Shown: positions 7,461 to 16,008, counted from the first letter of the stretch. The stretch is DNA of 16,451 nt from Verrucomicrobiia bacterium (GCA_947460915.1 CANHKJ010000037.1:1-16451), one strand, 5' to 3'. Notes: a model not told the origin generated them from the sequence alone. Made by a program: numbers and translations.

Positions 7461-10400
7461 ATGAAATACAATCGCAAGAATTATTTGTTGCAAGGGATGA
7501 GCTATGCCTCTGGCCTAGTTTTGTTTGTTTCGTCACCGGAAAGCTACGGTGCGAGCATTAGCTATAACTTCTCGGAAAATCCAGGGAATCAAGTCCTTAA
7601 TACAACGACACCCAAAGGTCCTTTGGCCTCGCCTTTTTGGAATGATAGCAATACGGGAATTACCGGATCTTTGGCAACTGGAAGCGAAGGCAATCTTGTC
7701 GATAATTTGGGGAATGCTACCTCTGCATCCATTTCTTGGAGCTCATCCAACACATGGTGGAATGGCACGGGAACAGGGAGCGATGATGCGAAAATTCATG
7801 TAGGATATCTTGACGACGGCGGAGCAGGGGTGTCTGTTAATTTGACTGGTATTCCTTATGATTTCTACAATGTTTACGGCATCATTGGCTCGGACCAGGG
7901 AGCTAATTACACTTCTCGGGATTTCCAAGTGAATGGAGCATGGGCCTACGGTGGTAGTGCTGCCACGCCGGGCTTGGGCTTTGGAAATTACTCAGGAAAC
8001 TGGACGCAATCGACGGCTACACAGCGTGGCGATTACTGGAAAGTGAGCAACGTCGCAGGTGCTACACTGACAATCCAAGGGCAGCCACGAAGTGGCGTGC
8101 AGCGTGGTTGCTTGAGCGCTGTGATTGTGGAAGAGGCGACGGGAGTTGCAGCCTATTGGGATGCCAATGGTGCCACTGCTGGTTCGGGTGGGGCAACCCC
8201 ATCGGGAACGTGGAATAGCACCTCGTCCAACTGGAATGATTCGGCTGGCACGGGAACTCCAGCAACTTGGCCCACAGGACTGATTGCTGTTCTTTCTGCC
8301 GGCACCGATGCCTCGGGTGCCTACACGATCACAGTTGATGGCACTCAATCAGCAAGTTACATCCTTGCACAAGACAATGGTAGCATTACCCTTACGGGAG
8401 GCGCCTTGAATTTGGCATCTTCCGCTGGCATTGTGGCCTCTGGTAGCTCGTCCGTCACGGTGAATTCTGATCTGACAGGTGAGACCAATCTTACCGTGAA
8501 CGGCAACGCTGTAACCATCAGCGCAGCAAATACACTCACTGGTTCGTTTGCTGGTCAAAGTTCGACATTTGCGATGACTGCGGGTTCATCCTTTACCGGA
8601 ATTCCCAATTTCTCGACTGGTTCGCCAACAGTTGCTACATCGGCAACCTTGACCAATGCGACTGTCTCGACCACGGCATCGTTCAATGTGCAAAATGGGT
8701 CCTTGTCCTTGGCGGGAACAAGCTCTGCGACCACCACTGGATCAGCAAATGTGAATCGTGGCACACTGCAGTTATCTGGTTCGTCATCGCTCAGTGCCTC
8801 ATATTTTGGTAACCCCACTGCGAACACTGCGAGCACCGTAAACATTCAGGACAGTGCCAGTGTTTCCGTTAGTGGATCTATGACATTCGGTGACCAAGGC
8901 AGTGCAACCATCACTGTCAATCAATCGGGTGGTACTGTCACCAATACGGGCACAACCAATAACCCTGGGGCAAATAGCATGTCCAACCGTTGGGGTCACT
9001 GGGGTGGAGGAACGACAGTTTACAATCTTTCCGGTGGAACATTGAATCTGCCAGGCTCGCCCCTATATCTTTCTTGGGATGGCTCTGCGAGCTTGAATAT
9101 TAGCGGAACAGGTGTCGCTAACATCAAAGGCTTCAATATGGGCTATGCATGGCGCACGAATGCTTCTGCAATCAATATTGAAGCAGGTGGACTTCTTAAC
9201 GTCGGCTCAGATGGTATCATCACTGGGACTGGCGGCACTGCAAACAAGTCTGTTAATTTGAACGGAGGAACTCTTGCAGCATCCGCCAGTTGGACAGGCA
9301 CGGTACCCTTGAATGTAACGGCAAATTCTGTAATCGATACCTCAGGTGGTTCGATTACAATTAGCGGCGCGCTTAACGGAACATCGGGTGATGTGACCGT
9401 GCAAGGCGGCGGGACACTGGCGCTGATCGGTGGTGGCGCTCACACGGGCACGGTTCAGGTGTCGACCAATAACACGGTACGGATGTTGGGCAATTTTGCT
9501 GGCAATGTTGCTGTGGCAAGTGGCGCGACTCTAACCTCAGGAACCGCGACAACTCCAGGATCCGCAGTGCTTGCGAATGCAACATTATCCTCTGGCAGTA
9601 AATCTTCGCTGCGCGTAGGTACTACCCAGGATCTGATCGATGTATTAGATCTTAATGTAGCAAGTTCACATACCATTACGGTGACGCCTGCGGGTGACAT
9701 CGCCAATGGCACGAGCTTTACGCTGATTGATTATTTGACCATTAACTCAGGTGGATACGACAATATCAATATTGTGCCATCTAGCTCACGCATGAACATC
9801 ACCAAGAACCCTGATGATGGCAGTGCGATTGGCATTACCGTGAATGGTTTCGATTCCTTGATTTGGAAAGGAACTGATGGCGGAGCGCCGAACGCGTGGG
9901 ATGTGAATACCACACAGAATTGGCAAACTACGTTTACCAATGTTGGCACGAAATTCCTCGCCAACGACGTGGTTCTCTTCGATGACAGTGCCGCTACGGG
10001 TGATGTTACATTGTCAGGAACGATTGCTCCTGTTTCCGTATCCTTTGATAACGAAACATTAGCCTACAATCTCACTGGTTCGGGTATTACGAGCGGATCA
10101 GTCACAAAAGATGGCGCAGCTATCACGACTCTCGCGACAGCAAACACCTACACGGGGCTTACCAAAGTATTGACTGGAACCCTCGTGATTGGCAATGGAA
10201 CAGTGGGCTCACTGGCTGCTGCAAGCGCTGTGGAGCTTGACGCGGGCGAATTGCGTTTGAACTTGCCCGCAGCTGGAAGTTACACCAACCCCACTCTTGC
10301 ACTGACCGGTTCTACGATTCGTGTTATCGGGTCTGGCGATATGGTGTTCAGCCCGACCATCACCAATGCAAGTGGTGCAGACATCGTTTTCAATCGCGAC

Positions 10401-11990
10401 GGCGTAGTCTATTGCAATTCCGCCAATCAAACGACAGGTTCGATCACCATCGATGATGGTAAGGTGGTGTTTGATGGATCGCAACAAGCCAACCGACTTG
10501 CGTTTAACAAGCTAGTCACGGTGAACAATGGTGCAACACTTGCCGTGCATGGCGTGAATGCATTTCCCACTGCGGCAAATGGTGTCAATGTTCAGCTTAA
10601 TGGTGGCACCTATGAAGTGCAAAGTGGCGGTAGCAATGTCACGGGCGCTGAGGGAGATAGCCATTCCCACGTGAACAATCTCACGATGTCCGGTGGAACG
10701 GTTGTTCTTTCCTATTCTGGCACTGGCACCGCATACAACAATGAGAGTGTCCAGCTCAATGGAGTTCTCACGGTTACCGGAACGACTCCATCCGAGATTA
10801 ACTTCGGCGCAGGAGCTGATCCGACGAATGCAGGTTTGTCACTGAATGGAAGTCGAATCTTCGATGTAGAAGACGTTACTGGAAGCCCTGCCGCAGACCT
10901 GACCATCAATGCCGAAGTTCAGAACAATGACTCGGCAGGTGATGTTTTGGTGAAGCAAGGAGCAGGAACATTGTTGCTCGCAGGACCTAATAGCTACTCA
11001 GGTGGTAATGAGGTATTGGCTGGCGTATTGTCAGCTTCCACCGTGGCAAACGATGCTGAGGGCGGTATTGGTAACGGCTATCTTGCCGTGAAAAATAATG
11101 CAACTTTCCGCTACACGGGGACTGGCAATGAAGTGACGACACGGAATCTGTGGTTGGATAACGGCGGTGCTGTAATGGACATCGTCGAAGCCACCGCTGA
11201 CCTCACCTTTTCTCCAGCTGGAGGAGCTGTGACGGCGCCTGTGACCAAACTTGGAGCTGGCTCTCTTACCATCGGTTCTGTCATATCAGGTGCTGCTGCG
11301 ATTACAGTCGAGGCTGGTATTTTGGCAACTTCTGGAGCGAATACTTACAGTGGCGATACAACAGTGAATGGAGGCACTTTGATCGTCAATGGTTCATCCA
11401 TCCCAGACTTTGGCGTTCTTTCGATTGCTGCAACCGCTGTTGTCAATGTGGCTGGAAATGAAATGGTCAGTGAGTTGAATTTGAATGGCGTCAAACAAGC
11501 TGCCGGCACCTATGGTGCTACCGGCTCGGGTGCCACCAACATTGATGATGTGCATTTCGCCGGAACAGGTGTTATCACTGTTATTGAGGGTTATGCCGCG
11601 TGGAAAATAGATCCTGCGAATGGTTTGACTGCTGGCGTCAATGATGGTGCTGCACAAGATCCCGATCAGGATGGCATCAGCAATCTTTTGGAATATGCGC
11701 TGGGAGGTCCTCCACTGGGTTCAAGCCAAAGCATCTTGCCACAAGGTGCAGTTACCGGTGGCAATCTCGTGTTTACATTCAAACGCAGTGATGCATCGGA
11801 AATTGACACCACCCAAGTCGTGCAGTACGGCAGCGATCTTGCTGGTTGGACCGATGTTAACATTGGCGCAGCCAGTGCCGGCGTTGTCACGATCGTAGAA
11901 AATGCCGACGCTGAAGACGATGTGACAGTTACCATTCCGATGGGTGCGAACACCAAATTGTTTGCACGATTGGTCGTCACTGAAGATTGA
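7461..11990 (+). CDS. Giant secreted autotransporter-associated beta-strand (PATR) repeat protein
   Basis: This is a 1509-residue exported protein predicted to form a long parallel beta-helix on or outside the cell. A signal peptide covers about residues 1-31 (MKYNRKNYLL, hydrophobic ASGLVLFVSS, likely cut after SYGA). A domain of about 200 residues with no recognised name follows. Next is YWDANGATAGSGG near residue 229, a block that commonly introduces such repeats in this phylum, and a second module starts at WKGTDGG near 799. PATR units are clearest near residues 891-912 (NTYTGLTKVLTGTLVIGN), 1173-1193 and 1291-1313 (NTYSGDTTVNGGTLIVNG). The C-terminus has a calcium-loop-like DPDQDGISNLLEYALGG at about 1400-1416 and a terminal beta-rich segment of roughly 95 residues. 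No autotransporter beta-barrel and no PEP-CTERM anchor are visible, so despite the repeat's name it is not a classical type V autotransporter. The ATG at 7461 was chosen because the signal peptide follows directly. Its substrate or ligand is unknown; adhesion or surface-layer roles are guesses. Confidence 0.9.
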   Translation: MKYNRKNYLLQGMSYASGLVLFVSSPESYGASISYNFSENPGNQVLNTTTPKGPLASPFWNDSNTGITGSLATGSEGNLVDNLGNATSASISWSSSNTWWNGTGTGSDDAKIHVGYLDDGGAGVSVNLTGIPYDFYNVYGIIGSDQGANYTSRDFQVNGAWAYGGSAATPGLGFGNYSGNWTQSTATQRGDYWKVSNVAGATLTIQGQPRSGVQRGCLSAVIVEEATGVAAYWDANGATAGSGGATPSGTWNSTSSNWNDSAGTGTPATWPTGLIAVLSAGTDASGAYTITVDGTQSASYILAQDNGSITLTGGALNLASSAGIVASGSSSVTVNSDLTGETNLTVNGNAVTISAANTLTGSFAGQSSTFAMTAGSSFTGIPNFSTGSPTVATSATLTNATVSTTASFNVQNGSLSLAGTSSATTTGSANVNRGTLQLSGSSSLSASYFGNPTANTASTVNIQDSASVSVSGSMTFGDQGSATITVNQSGGTVTNTGTTNNPGANSMSNRWGHWGGGTTVYNLSGGTLNLPGSPLYLSWDGSASLNISGTGVANIKGFNMGYAWRTNASAINIEAGGLLNVGSDGIITGTGGTANKSVNLNGGTLAASASWTGTVPLNVTANSVIDTSGGSITISGALNGTSGDVTVQGGGTLALIGGGAHTGTVQVSTNNTVRMLGNFAGNVAVASGATLTSGTATTPGSAVLANATLSSGSKSSLRVGTTQDLIDVLDLNVASSHTITVTPAGDIANGTSFTLIDYLTINSGGYDNINIVPSSSRMNITKNPDDGSAIGITVNGFDSLIWKGTDGGAPNAWDVNTTQNWQTTFTNVGTKFLANDVVLFDDSAATGDVTLSGTIAPVSVSFDNETLAYNLTGSGITSGSVTKDGAAITTLATANTYTGLTKVLTGTLVIGNGTVGSLAAASAVELDAGELRLNLPAAGSYTNPTLALTGSTIRVIGSGDMVFSPTITNASGADIVFNRDGVVYCNSANQTTGSITIDDGKVVFDGSQQANRLAFNKLVTVNNGATLAVHGVNAFPTAANGVNVQLNGGTYEVQSGGSNVTGAEGDSHSHVNNLTMSGGTVVLSYSGTGTAYNNESVQLNGVLTVTGTTPSEINFGAGADPTNAGLSLNGSRIFDVEDVTGSPAADLTINAEVQNNDSAGDVLVKQGAGTLLLAGPNSYSGGNEVLAGVLSASTVANDAEGGIGNGYLAVKNNATFRYTGTGNEVTTRNLWLDNGGAVMDIVEATADLTFSPAGGAVTAPVTKLGAGSLTIGSVISGAAAITVEAGILATSGANTYSGDTTVNGGTLIVNGSSIPDFGVLSIAATAVVNVAGNEMVSELNLNGVKQAAGTYGATGSGATNIDDVHFAGTGVITVIEGYAAWKIDPANGLTAGVNDGAAQDPDQDGISNLLEYALGGPPLGSSQSILPQGAVTGGNLVFTFKRSDASEIDTTQVVQYGSDLAGWTDVNIGAASAGVVTIVENADAEDDVTVTIPMGANTKLFARLVVTED

Positions 11991-12011
11991 TTTTTGAGAA
12001 ACCAAGACTCA

Positions 12012-12049
12012 CCCCTGTCTGCAGCTTTTGCGGGCAGGGGTTTTCTTTT
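12012..12049 (+). terminator. Rho-independent terminator of the giant repeat-protein gene
   Basis: An 11-base-pair stem (CCCCTGTCTGC at 12012-12022 with GCGGGCAGGGG at 12030-12040, including two G-U pairs) has a seven-base loop and is followed by TTTTCTTTT. It begins 22 bases after the stop codon at 11990. On the opposite strand the two G-U pairs become C-A mismatches and no T-run follows, so it should act mainly on the plus-strand transcript rather than on the convergent pxp operon. Confidence 0.88.
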
Positions 12050-12056
12050 GCCATTT

Positions 12057-12782
12057 CTAATCGGAGTCCATCATGCACCAAGCTTGCACAGCTTTTGCTA
12101 GTATTAGAGATTGCGGAGTGTCTCCGTGAAGGCACCAAGTATCGCAGGCCAGTTGCAGTTTTTTTTGTGATCGACTGATGATTTCTCCTGTTAGTGCGTA
12201 ATGCTTGAGGCGCTCGAGAATCGCATCTGGTTCGTCGATGATTGCTTGTGCTGCTTCACGCGGAGTGAGTTGGCTATCAGCTTCATAATTTCGATCGAGA
12301 AAACATTCGTGCCACACATGGATTCCCTGATCGGCAAGATGCCTTGCACAAGGACCTCCCGATCTCGCAAATACAGTCAATTGGGGTGCATTTTCTTTAA
12401 TCCAGTTTGCATAGCTCTGTGCCAGTAGCGGATTCTGGTCAGTGGCGTGGTAGAGCGAGCCATGAAGCTTGATGTGATGGAGAGCGGCACCGCTGTCATC
12501 GCAATGCTTTAGGATTCGATGCACCTGCTGATCTAACAATTTTTTGAATTCATCAACTGTAGGCACTTGGTTTGCTCGCCCAAAATTTCCGAGTAAGCCA
12601 GGATGAGCGCCAATTTTCACCGTGTATTCTAAGGCGATCCCGATGCAATGTTTCATCGATTCGTCATCGCCCGCGTGACCACCACAAGCGATGTTTACCG
12701 ATTGCAGGCATGGCATGATTTTCGTTCGGTGATTCGCAGATTCGTGCTCCCCTAGGTCGCAGTTGAGATCGATCATTTTCAT
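12057..12782 (-). CDS. pxpA: 5-oxoprolinase subunit A (LamB/YcsF family)
   Basis: This is one subunit of the ATP-dependent prokaryotic 5-oxoprolinase PxpABC, which opens 5-oxoproline (pyroglutamate) to glutamate and so removes a damage product of glutamine and glutamate metabolism. The 241-residue length fits the family (about 245-255). Family motifs are DLNCDLGE at residues 5-12, NIACGGHAGD at about 30-39, GAHPG at about 57-61, NFGRA just after, and KLHGSLYH near residue 105, which replaces the more usual KPHGALYN. The start ATG overlaps the stop of pxpC in an ATGA, showing translational coupling; an ATG two codons later is also possible. It is the last gene of the pxpB-pxpC-pxpA operon, in the same order as in E. 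coli. Confidence 0.96.
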   Translation of the reverse strand: MKMIDLNCDLGEHESANHRTKIMPCLQSVNIACGGHAGDDESMKHCIGIALEYTVKIGAHPGLLGNFGRANQVPTVDEFKKLLDQQVHRILKHCDDSGAALHHIKLHGSLYHATDQNPLLAQSYANWIKENAPQLTVFARSGGPCARHLADQGIHVWHECFLDRNYEADSQLTPREAAQAIIDEPDAILERLKHYALTGEIISRSQKKLQLACDTWCLHGDTPQSLILAKAVQAWCMMDSD

Positions 12783-13669
12783 GTGGTGAGAGAAAATTGG
12801 ATTTTTGTGCCCGGTGATGATTGCCGAAATTGATCGAGCGATTCTTCTGTGATCAGTGCAATTTTGGGATAGCCGCCTACGGTTGGTCCATCATTGAGAA
12901 TGGCAATGGGTTGTCCATTGGGGGGCACTTGGATCGAGCCTAGCAGCATCGGCTCGCTCAGCATTTGTCCCGCTGGCACATCGAGCTTTGGACCATCAAG
13001 CCGATATCCTGCACGACTACTCTGCGGTGATACTTTCCAAGTGGATTCAAGAAATCGGCAGCGTGAAGCTTCAGAAAAATCGTCCCACTGCGGCCCGGGC
13101 CATACTGTGATCGGTCCTTGAATGCGTGGTTCAACCTCAAGATATCGCGCTTTGATTGCCGAGTGAGGAGGGTAAATTTCACCCGTATAGCGCTCCAGAA
13201 CATCACCTGCTCGCAGCAATTTCCCCATGCCACCTGCTGGCCAAACAGATCGGCTACCAAGCCATTTTTCGCCTACGAAACCACCCTCGACGGCAAGGTA
13301 GTTCCATAATCCTTGCGGGTGATGTGCTATGGTAAGTCGATCATTCTTCGTAAGTTGTACCGTCCTCCATGATGGCGATGCGCATCCATTGATTTTTACC
13401 ACGCCTGGGCCCGCGTGACAAATCCAACAATCGTTGAGACAAAGCAATTCCAGTCCGCCGAACATGCTTTCGACGACTGCGCTGTCGTCTGTGAGATCGA
13501 GCAATAAGCAAAGTTTGCGATAGATCTTTTGGTCCATTACACCACTGCGCGGCACTCCCCATTTTTTAAGAAGCGGTCTTCCGTCATCTTGCAATGTAGC
13601 CCGCAAGCCTGGTGCGATCACCTCGAAGACCTGCTGCGATGTCATTTCATTTGGCTTACTTTTCATCAT
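12779..13669 (-). CDS. pxpC: 5-oxoprolinase subunit C (KipA / biotin-dependent carboxyltransferase-like family)
   Basis: This 296-residue subunit works with PxpB and PxpA in ATP-driven cleavage of 5-oxoproline. The N-terminal APGLRATLQDDGR (about residues 19-31), VPRSGVMD (about 39-46), the central HAGPG, and the C-terminal VSPQSSRAGYRLDGP, LGSIQVPPNGQPI and DGPTVGGYPKIA blocks are all typical of the family. Older annotation calls such proteins allophanate hydrolase subunit 2 or KipA, but the presence of pxpA and pxpB makes the 5-oxoprolinase assignment much stronger. The ATG at 13667-13669 overlaps the pxpB stop in an ATGA; M2 and M9 are possible alternative starts. No Shine-Dalgarno is visible, consistent with coupled translation. 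Confidence 0.96.
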   Translation of the reverse strand: MMKSKPNEMTSQQVFEVIAPGLRATLQDDGRPLLKKWGVPRSGVMDQKIYRKLCLLLDLTDDSAVVESMFGGLELLCLNDCWICHAGPGVVKINGCASPSWRTVQLTKNDRLTIAHHPQGLWNYLAVEGGFVGEKWLGSRSVWPAGGMGKLLRAGDVLERYTGEIYPPHSAIKARYLEVEPRIQGPITVWPGPQWDDFSEASRCRFLESTWKVSPQSSRAGYRLDGPKLDVPAGQMLSEPMLLGSIQVPPNGQPIAILNDGPTVGGYPKIALITEESLDQFRQSSPGTKIQFSLTT

Positions 13670-14340
13670 GCATCAGTCGGTACAAAACGCACCGTGTCGC
13701 CGGGTTGAAAATGAAACGCCGAATCGATTGCGGCGCTTGGTTGAAATATTTCGAGCGTGGTGTGACCGATCAGATTCCAGCCACCTGGCGTGGGTAGGGG
13801 ATAGATGCCGGTTTGGGCACCGCCAATGCCGATAGCGCCTCCTGGGATGACTGAGCGTGGCGCATCAAGTCGCGGCGTGGATAAAAGAGGGTCGAGCCCG
13901 CTCAGATAGGGGAAACCAGGCGCGAAGCCGAGAAAATGCACGCGATAGAGTGGTGCGCAGTGCCGAGCGACGACTTCATCGATGGGCATGCCACAATGCC
14001 GAGCAACGCGCTCTAGGTCGGGCCCATCGTAGCGACAGGGAATGATTTTCTCACGTGAGATCATGCCTGGCTGATCGACATGGAAAAACTTTGGCGCTTC
14101 TTCAGGACAATGCCCTTTGGTAAATTCTAGCAAAACTCGGGTGTAGGAAAACGTCCACTCGATCAAATGGATTGGCGGATCACTCATGAGTTGCTGGCGA
14201 ATCATTCCGGCAACAGCAAAAGATTCATTACTCGCTTGCTCAGCAAATTCCACCAACCAAGCATCTGCGCCATACTGCTTGTAACGGCAGTGTAAGAGTT
14301 TGCTGGTGATGATGGTGGAATTTGTCACGGCAAAAACCAT
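13666..14340 (-). CDS. pxpB: 5-oxoprolinase subunit B (KipI family)
   Basis: This is the first gene of the 5-oxoprolinase operon. The family fold is cyclophilin-like, and the protein acts as a complex with PxpC. Diagnostic blocks are FLGFAPGFPYL (about residues 135-147), TPRLDAPRSVIPGGAIGIGG, QTGIYPLPTPGGWNLIGHT (about 172-190) and a final PGDTVRFVP. I chose the ATG at 14338-14340, giving 224 residues against 218 in E. coli and leaving 56 bases to the divergent trmO start for promoters. An in-frame ATG at 14377-14379 would add 13 residues and leave only 17 bases, so it is less likely. There is no visible Shine-Dalgarno at either start. In Bacillus the homologue KipI also inhibits a sporulation kinase, but nothing here suggests that role. 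Confidence 0.94.
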   Translation of the reverse strand: MVFAVTNSTIITSKLLHCRYKQYGADAWLVEFAEQASNESFAVAGMIRQQLMSDPPIHLIEWTFSYTRVLLEFTKGHCPEEAPKFFHVDQPGMISREKIIPCRYDGPDLERVARHCGMPIDEVVARHCAPLYRVHFLGFAPGFPYLSGLDPLLSTPRLDAPRSVIPGGAIGIGGAQTGIYPLPTPGGWNLIGHTTLEIFQPSAAIDSAFHFQPGDTVRFVPTDA

Positions 14341-14383
14341 GGGCAAAAACGCCGCTATGGCAAGGGAAAATTCTTGCATCCTC

Positions 14384-14389
14384 AGGAGG
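14384..14389 (+). promoter_or_regulatory. Shine-Dalgarno sequence of trmO
   Basis: AGGAGG lies seven bases before the ATG at 14397. It decides the trmO start over an in-frame ATG at 14322, which would overlap pxpB and add 25 residues that do not match the family. It is the only strong ribosome-binding site I see in the window. Confidence 0.9.
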
Positions 14390-14396
14390 GCAGGGC

Positions 14397-15254
14397 ATGC
14401 TCAGCGCGGTGAAGGAGTTACCCGAGCAACCAAATCTAACGCTTATACCGATCGGCTATGTCCGCACGGGGAAGTCCGTTAAATTTGAGGCCTTACACCA
14501 GCCAGATGAAAGCAAAGAGGAGCAAAGTGTTCTCGAAATCACCCCCCGTGAAGAATACCGTATCGCTCTGCAAGACTTGAGCGGCTTTTCGCGGATCTGG
14601 CTGATCTGGTGGTTTCACCGTAATGATACTTGGCGTCCACTAGTTCTGCCTCCACGTGGCCCTTCACAACGGCGTGGTGTTTTTGCCACGCGATCGCCGC
14701 ATCGCCCGAATCCGATTGGCATGACACCCGTGAAGCTGTTAGGCGTGGAAGGTTGCAATCTTTTGCTAGGTCCCTGCGATCTCGTCGATGGCACTCCTAT
14801 TTTTGATATCAAGCCTTACATTCCTGCTTATGATGCATTTCCGGAGGAAAAATCGGGATGGCTCGATGATGTCGATGCTTGGATGGCTCAGCCGGCACGA
14901 TACCGCATGCGATACGAAGCTCTTGCTGAGCTACAGGTGCAGTGGTTGCAGGATCAATGGCGGATCGATTTTACGGCGCGGGCTGAAGAATTGTTAGAGC
15001 GTGACCCGAGCCCTCATCGCACACGGCGTATTCGCAAGCGTGGTGCCGAAATCTATGAAATGGGCTGTGGCGCTTGGAGGATCTGGTATCGCATTGTTGA
15101 AAGTGAAGTCATCGTCCGAGAAATCACACCCGGCTATCCACGAGAAACTTTGATTGGTGAGTATCGAGCAGAAGTGCCAGATCGCGACGCACAAATGGCA
15201 TTTCTATCTCAGTGGCCGTTCTCTGCTGATGTTTCTAGCAGATTGATGATGTGA
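14397..15254 (+). CDS. trmO: tRNA (N6-threonylcarbamoyladenosine37-N6)-methyltransferase TrmO
   Basis: This enzyme (formerly TsaA/YaeB) adds a methyl group from S-adenosylmethionine to t6A37 of some tRNAs that read ACN codons, helping decoding. The 285-residue protein has the beta-barrel UPF0066 domain with PIGYVRT at residues 18-24, SGFSRIWLIWWFH, WRPLVLPPR, GVFATRS at 94-100, RPNPIG at 103-108 and DLVDGTPIFDIKPYIP at 128-143. The smaller C-terminal domain with ERDPSPHR and a YEMGCGAWRIWYRI strand is also present. It is about 50 residues longer than the 235-residue E. coli protein, mainly from an acidic insert after PYIPAYDAFPEE and an extended C-terminus. The extended tail overlaps the convergent hydrolase gene by 46 bases. 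It is divergent from pxpB with 56 bases between the starts. Confidence 0.95.
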   Translation: MLSAVKELPEQPNLTLIPIGYVRTGKSVKFEALHQPDESKEEQSVLEITPREEYRIALQDLSGFSRIWLIWWFHRNDTWRPLVLPPRGPSQRRGVFATRSPHRPNPIGMTPVKLLGVEGCNLLLGPCDLVDGTPIFDIKPYIPAYDAFPEEKSGWLDDVDAWMAQPARYRMRYEALAELQVQWLQDQWRIDFTARAEELLERDPSPHRTRRIRKRGAEIYEMGCGAWRIWYRIVESEVIVREITPGYPRETLIGEYRAEVPDRDAQMAFLSQWPFSADVSSRLMM

Positions 15255-15880
15255 CGTTGCACACGTGGCGTGTGGAGCACCAAGGGATGAGCCGGAGCCC
15301 ATACCTTGTGGTTTTGCGCGACATCCCAATGCGAACTGGTGGAGGGCAAAATGATCAAATCTAGTGGCGTGCGATAGGAAATCAGCGTAACCTTAGAGAG
15401 ACGATATTCGCTCGACTCCAATTGTTGCAAAAAATCGCTTTGTGGTCTCATTTGCAGCGCTCCCTTGCCGGGATAAAGATACGCAGCGGTGGTGCCGTGA
15501 TGGGGCGTCGCTAACGTGATGAGAGAATGACAATGTTCATGGCCACCAAGTTCCTGCAAATAATAGCGCGAGATCAGGCCGCCCATGCTGTGAGCTACAA
15601 TGTGAAAGCCTGCGTCCTTACCCCATTTTTCTTCTATTGCTAAACGCAATTGGTCGGCAAGAGTCTCGATGCCAGAGCGTGCATCGGCAGGTTTTAAGGA
15701 AGGCACTAGGCAGTCATGGCCCGCCTTTTCTAAGCGCTTTTTGAGCGGATAAAAACTATGACCACTCTGAAAAATTCCATGCACCATCACGACTCGCTCT
15801 TTCTTTACTTCAGAAACAGAACTAGCTTGAGTTGATAGACTTGCGAGCAAGAAACCACAAATTTGACTGATTCGCTTCAT
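15209..15880 (-). CDS. Secreted alpha/beta hydrolase, lipase-like
   Basis: This 223-residue protein begins with a signal peptide (MKRISQICGFLLASLSTQASS) and so should act in the periplasm or outside. The oxyanion-loop VHGIFQSG is at residues 33-40. The nucleophile elbow AHSMGG has S98 as the catalytic serine, and LATPHHGT at 123-130 is typical of triacylglycerol lipases and esterases. The acid is probably D174 (TPLDLIILP), and the base H198 or H203 (HPLVLH). The cysteine at position 8 lies too early, and without a lipobox context, to be a clear lipoprotein signal. The chain is shorter than classical bacterial lipases (about 280-320), with little room for a lid domain. Substrate is unknown. 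The last 15 codons and stop lie opposite the 3' end of trmO. A TTGACA-N16-TAGAGT promoter ends seven bases before the ATG, suggesting a leaderless or nearly leaderless mRNA. Confidence 0.88.
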   Translation of the reverse strand: MKRISQICGFLLASLSTQASSVSEVKKERVVMVHGIFQSGHSFYPLKKRLEKAGHDCLVPSLKPADARSGIETLADQLRLAIEEKWGKDAGFHIVAHSMGGLISRYYLQELGGHEHCHSLITLATPHHGTTAAYLYPGKGALQMRPQSDFLQQLESSEYRLSKVTLISYRTPLDLIILPSTSSHWDVAQNHKVWAPAHPLVLHTPRVQRHIINLLETSAENGH

Positions 15881-15887
15881 GTCAGAA

Positions 15888-15915
15888 ACTCTATCTCATG
15901 GGGTGTTTTTGTCAA
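15888..15915 (-). promoter_or_regulatory. Candidate sigma70 promoter for the lipase-like gene
   Basis: On the minus strand, a perfect -35 TTGACA (15915-15910) is followed after 16 bases by TAGAGT (15893-15888), four of six matches to TATAAT. Seven bases separate the -10 box from the ATG at 15880, so transcription would start at or within a base or two of the start codon. Confidence 0.6.
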
Positions 15916-15960
15916 GGAAGTATGCCTGCTAGAGTCAGCGCAAAATCCCATGATTTTCAT

Positions 15961-15978
15961 GCAAATTTGCCACATGTG
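15961..15978. repeat. Two adjacent perfect palindromes in the divergent promoter region
   Basis: GCAAATTTGC (15961-15970) is followed directly by CACATGTG (15971-15978). Both are perfect palindromes. They lie between the minus-strand lipase promoter and the plus-strand membrane-protein promoter, about 30 bases upstream of the latter's -35 box. They could be regulator sites, but short palindromes also arise by chance. Confidence 0.35.
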
Positions 15979-16008
15979 AAAAAAATCAATTAGATGTGAC
16001 GTTTGCGT

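Noticed and set aside
8348..11980. Open frames on the minus strand inside the giant repeat-protein gene
   Set aside because: They are low-complexity mirror reads of Gly/Thr/Ser/Ala-rich coding sequence with no signals or family resemblance.
7461..11990. Classical type V autotransporter
   Set aside because: The C-terminus has no beta-barrel pattern with a terminal aromatic residue; it ends in ARLVVTED after a DPDxDG module.
14341..14379. Upstream ATG of pxpB at 14379
   Set aside because: It leaves only 17 bases before trmO and covers the trmO ribosome-binding region; the 224-residue form from 14340 matches family length.
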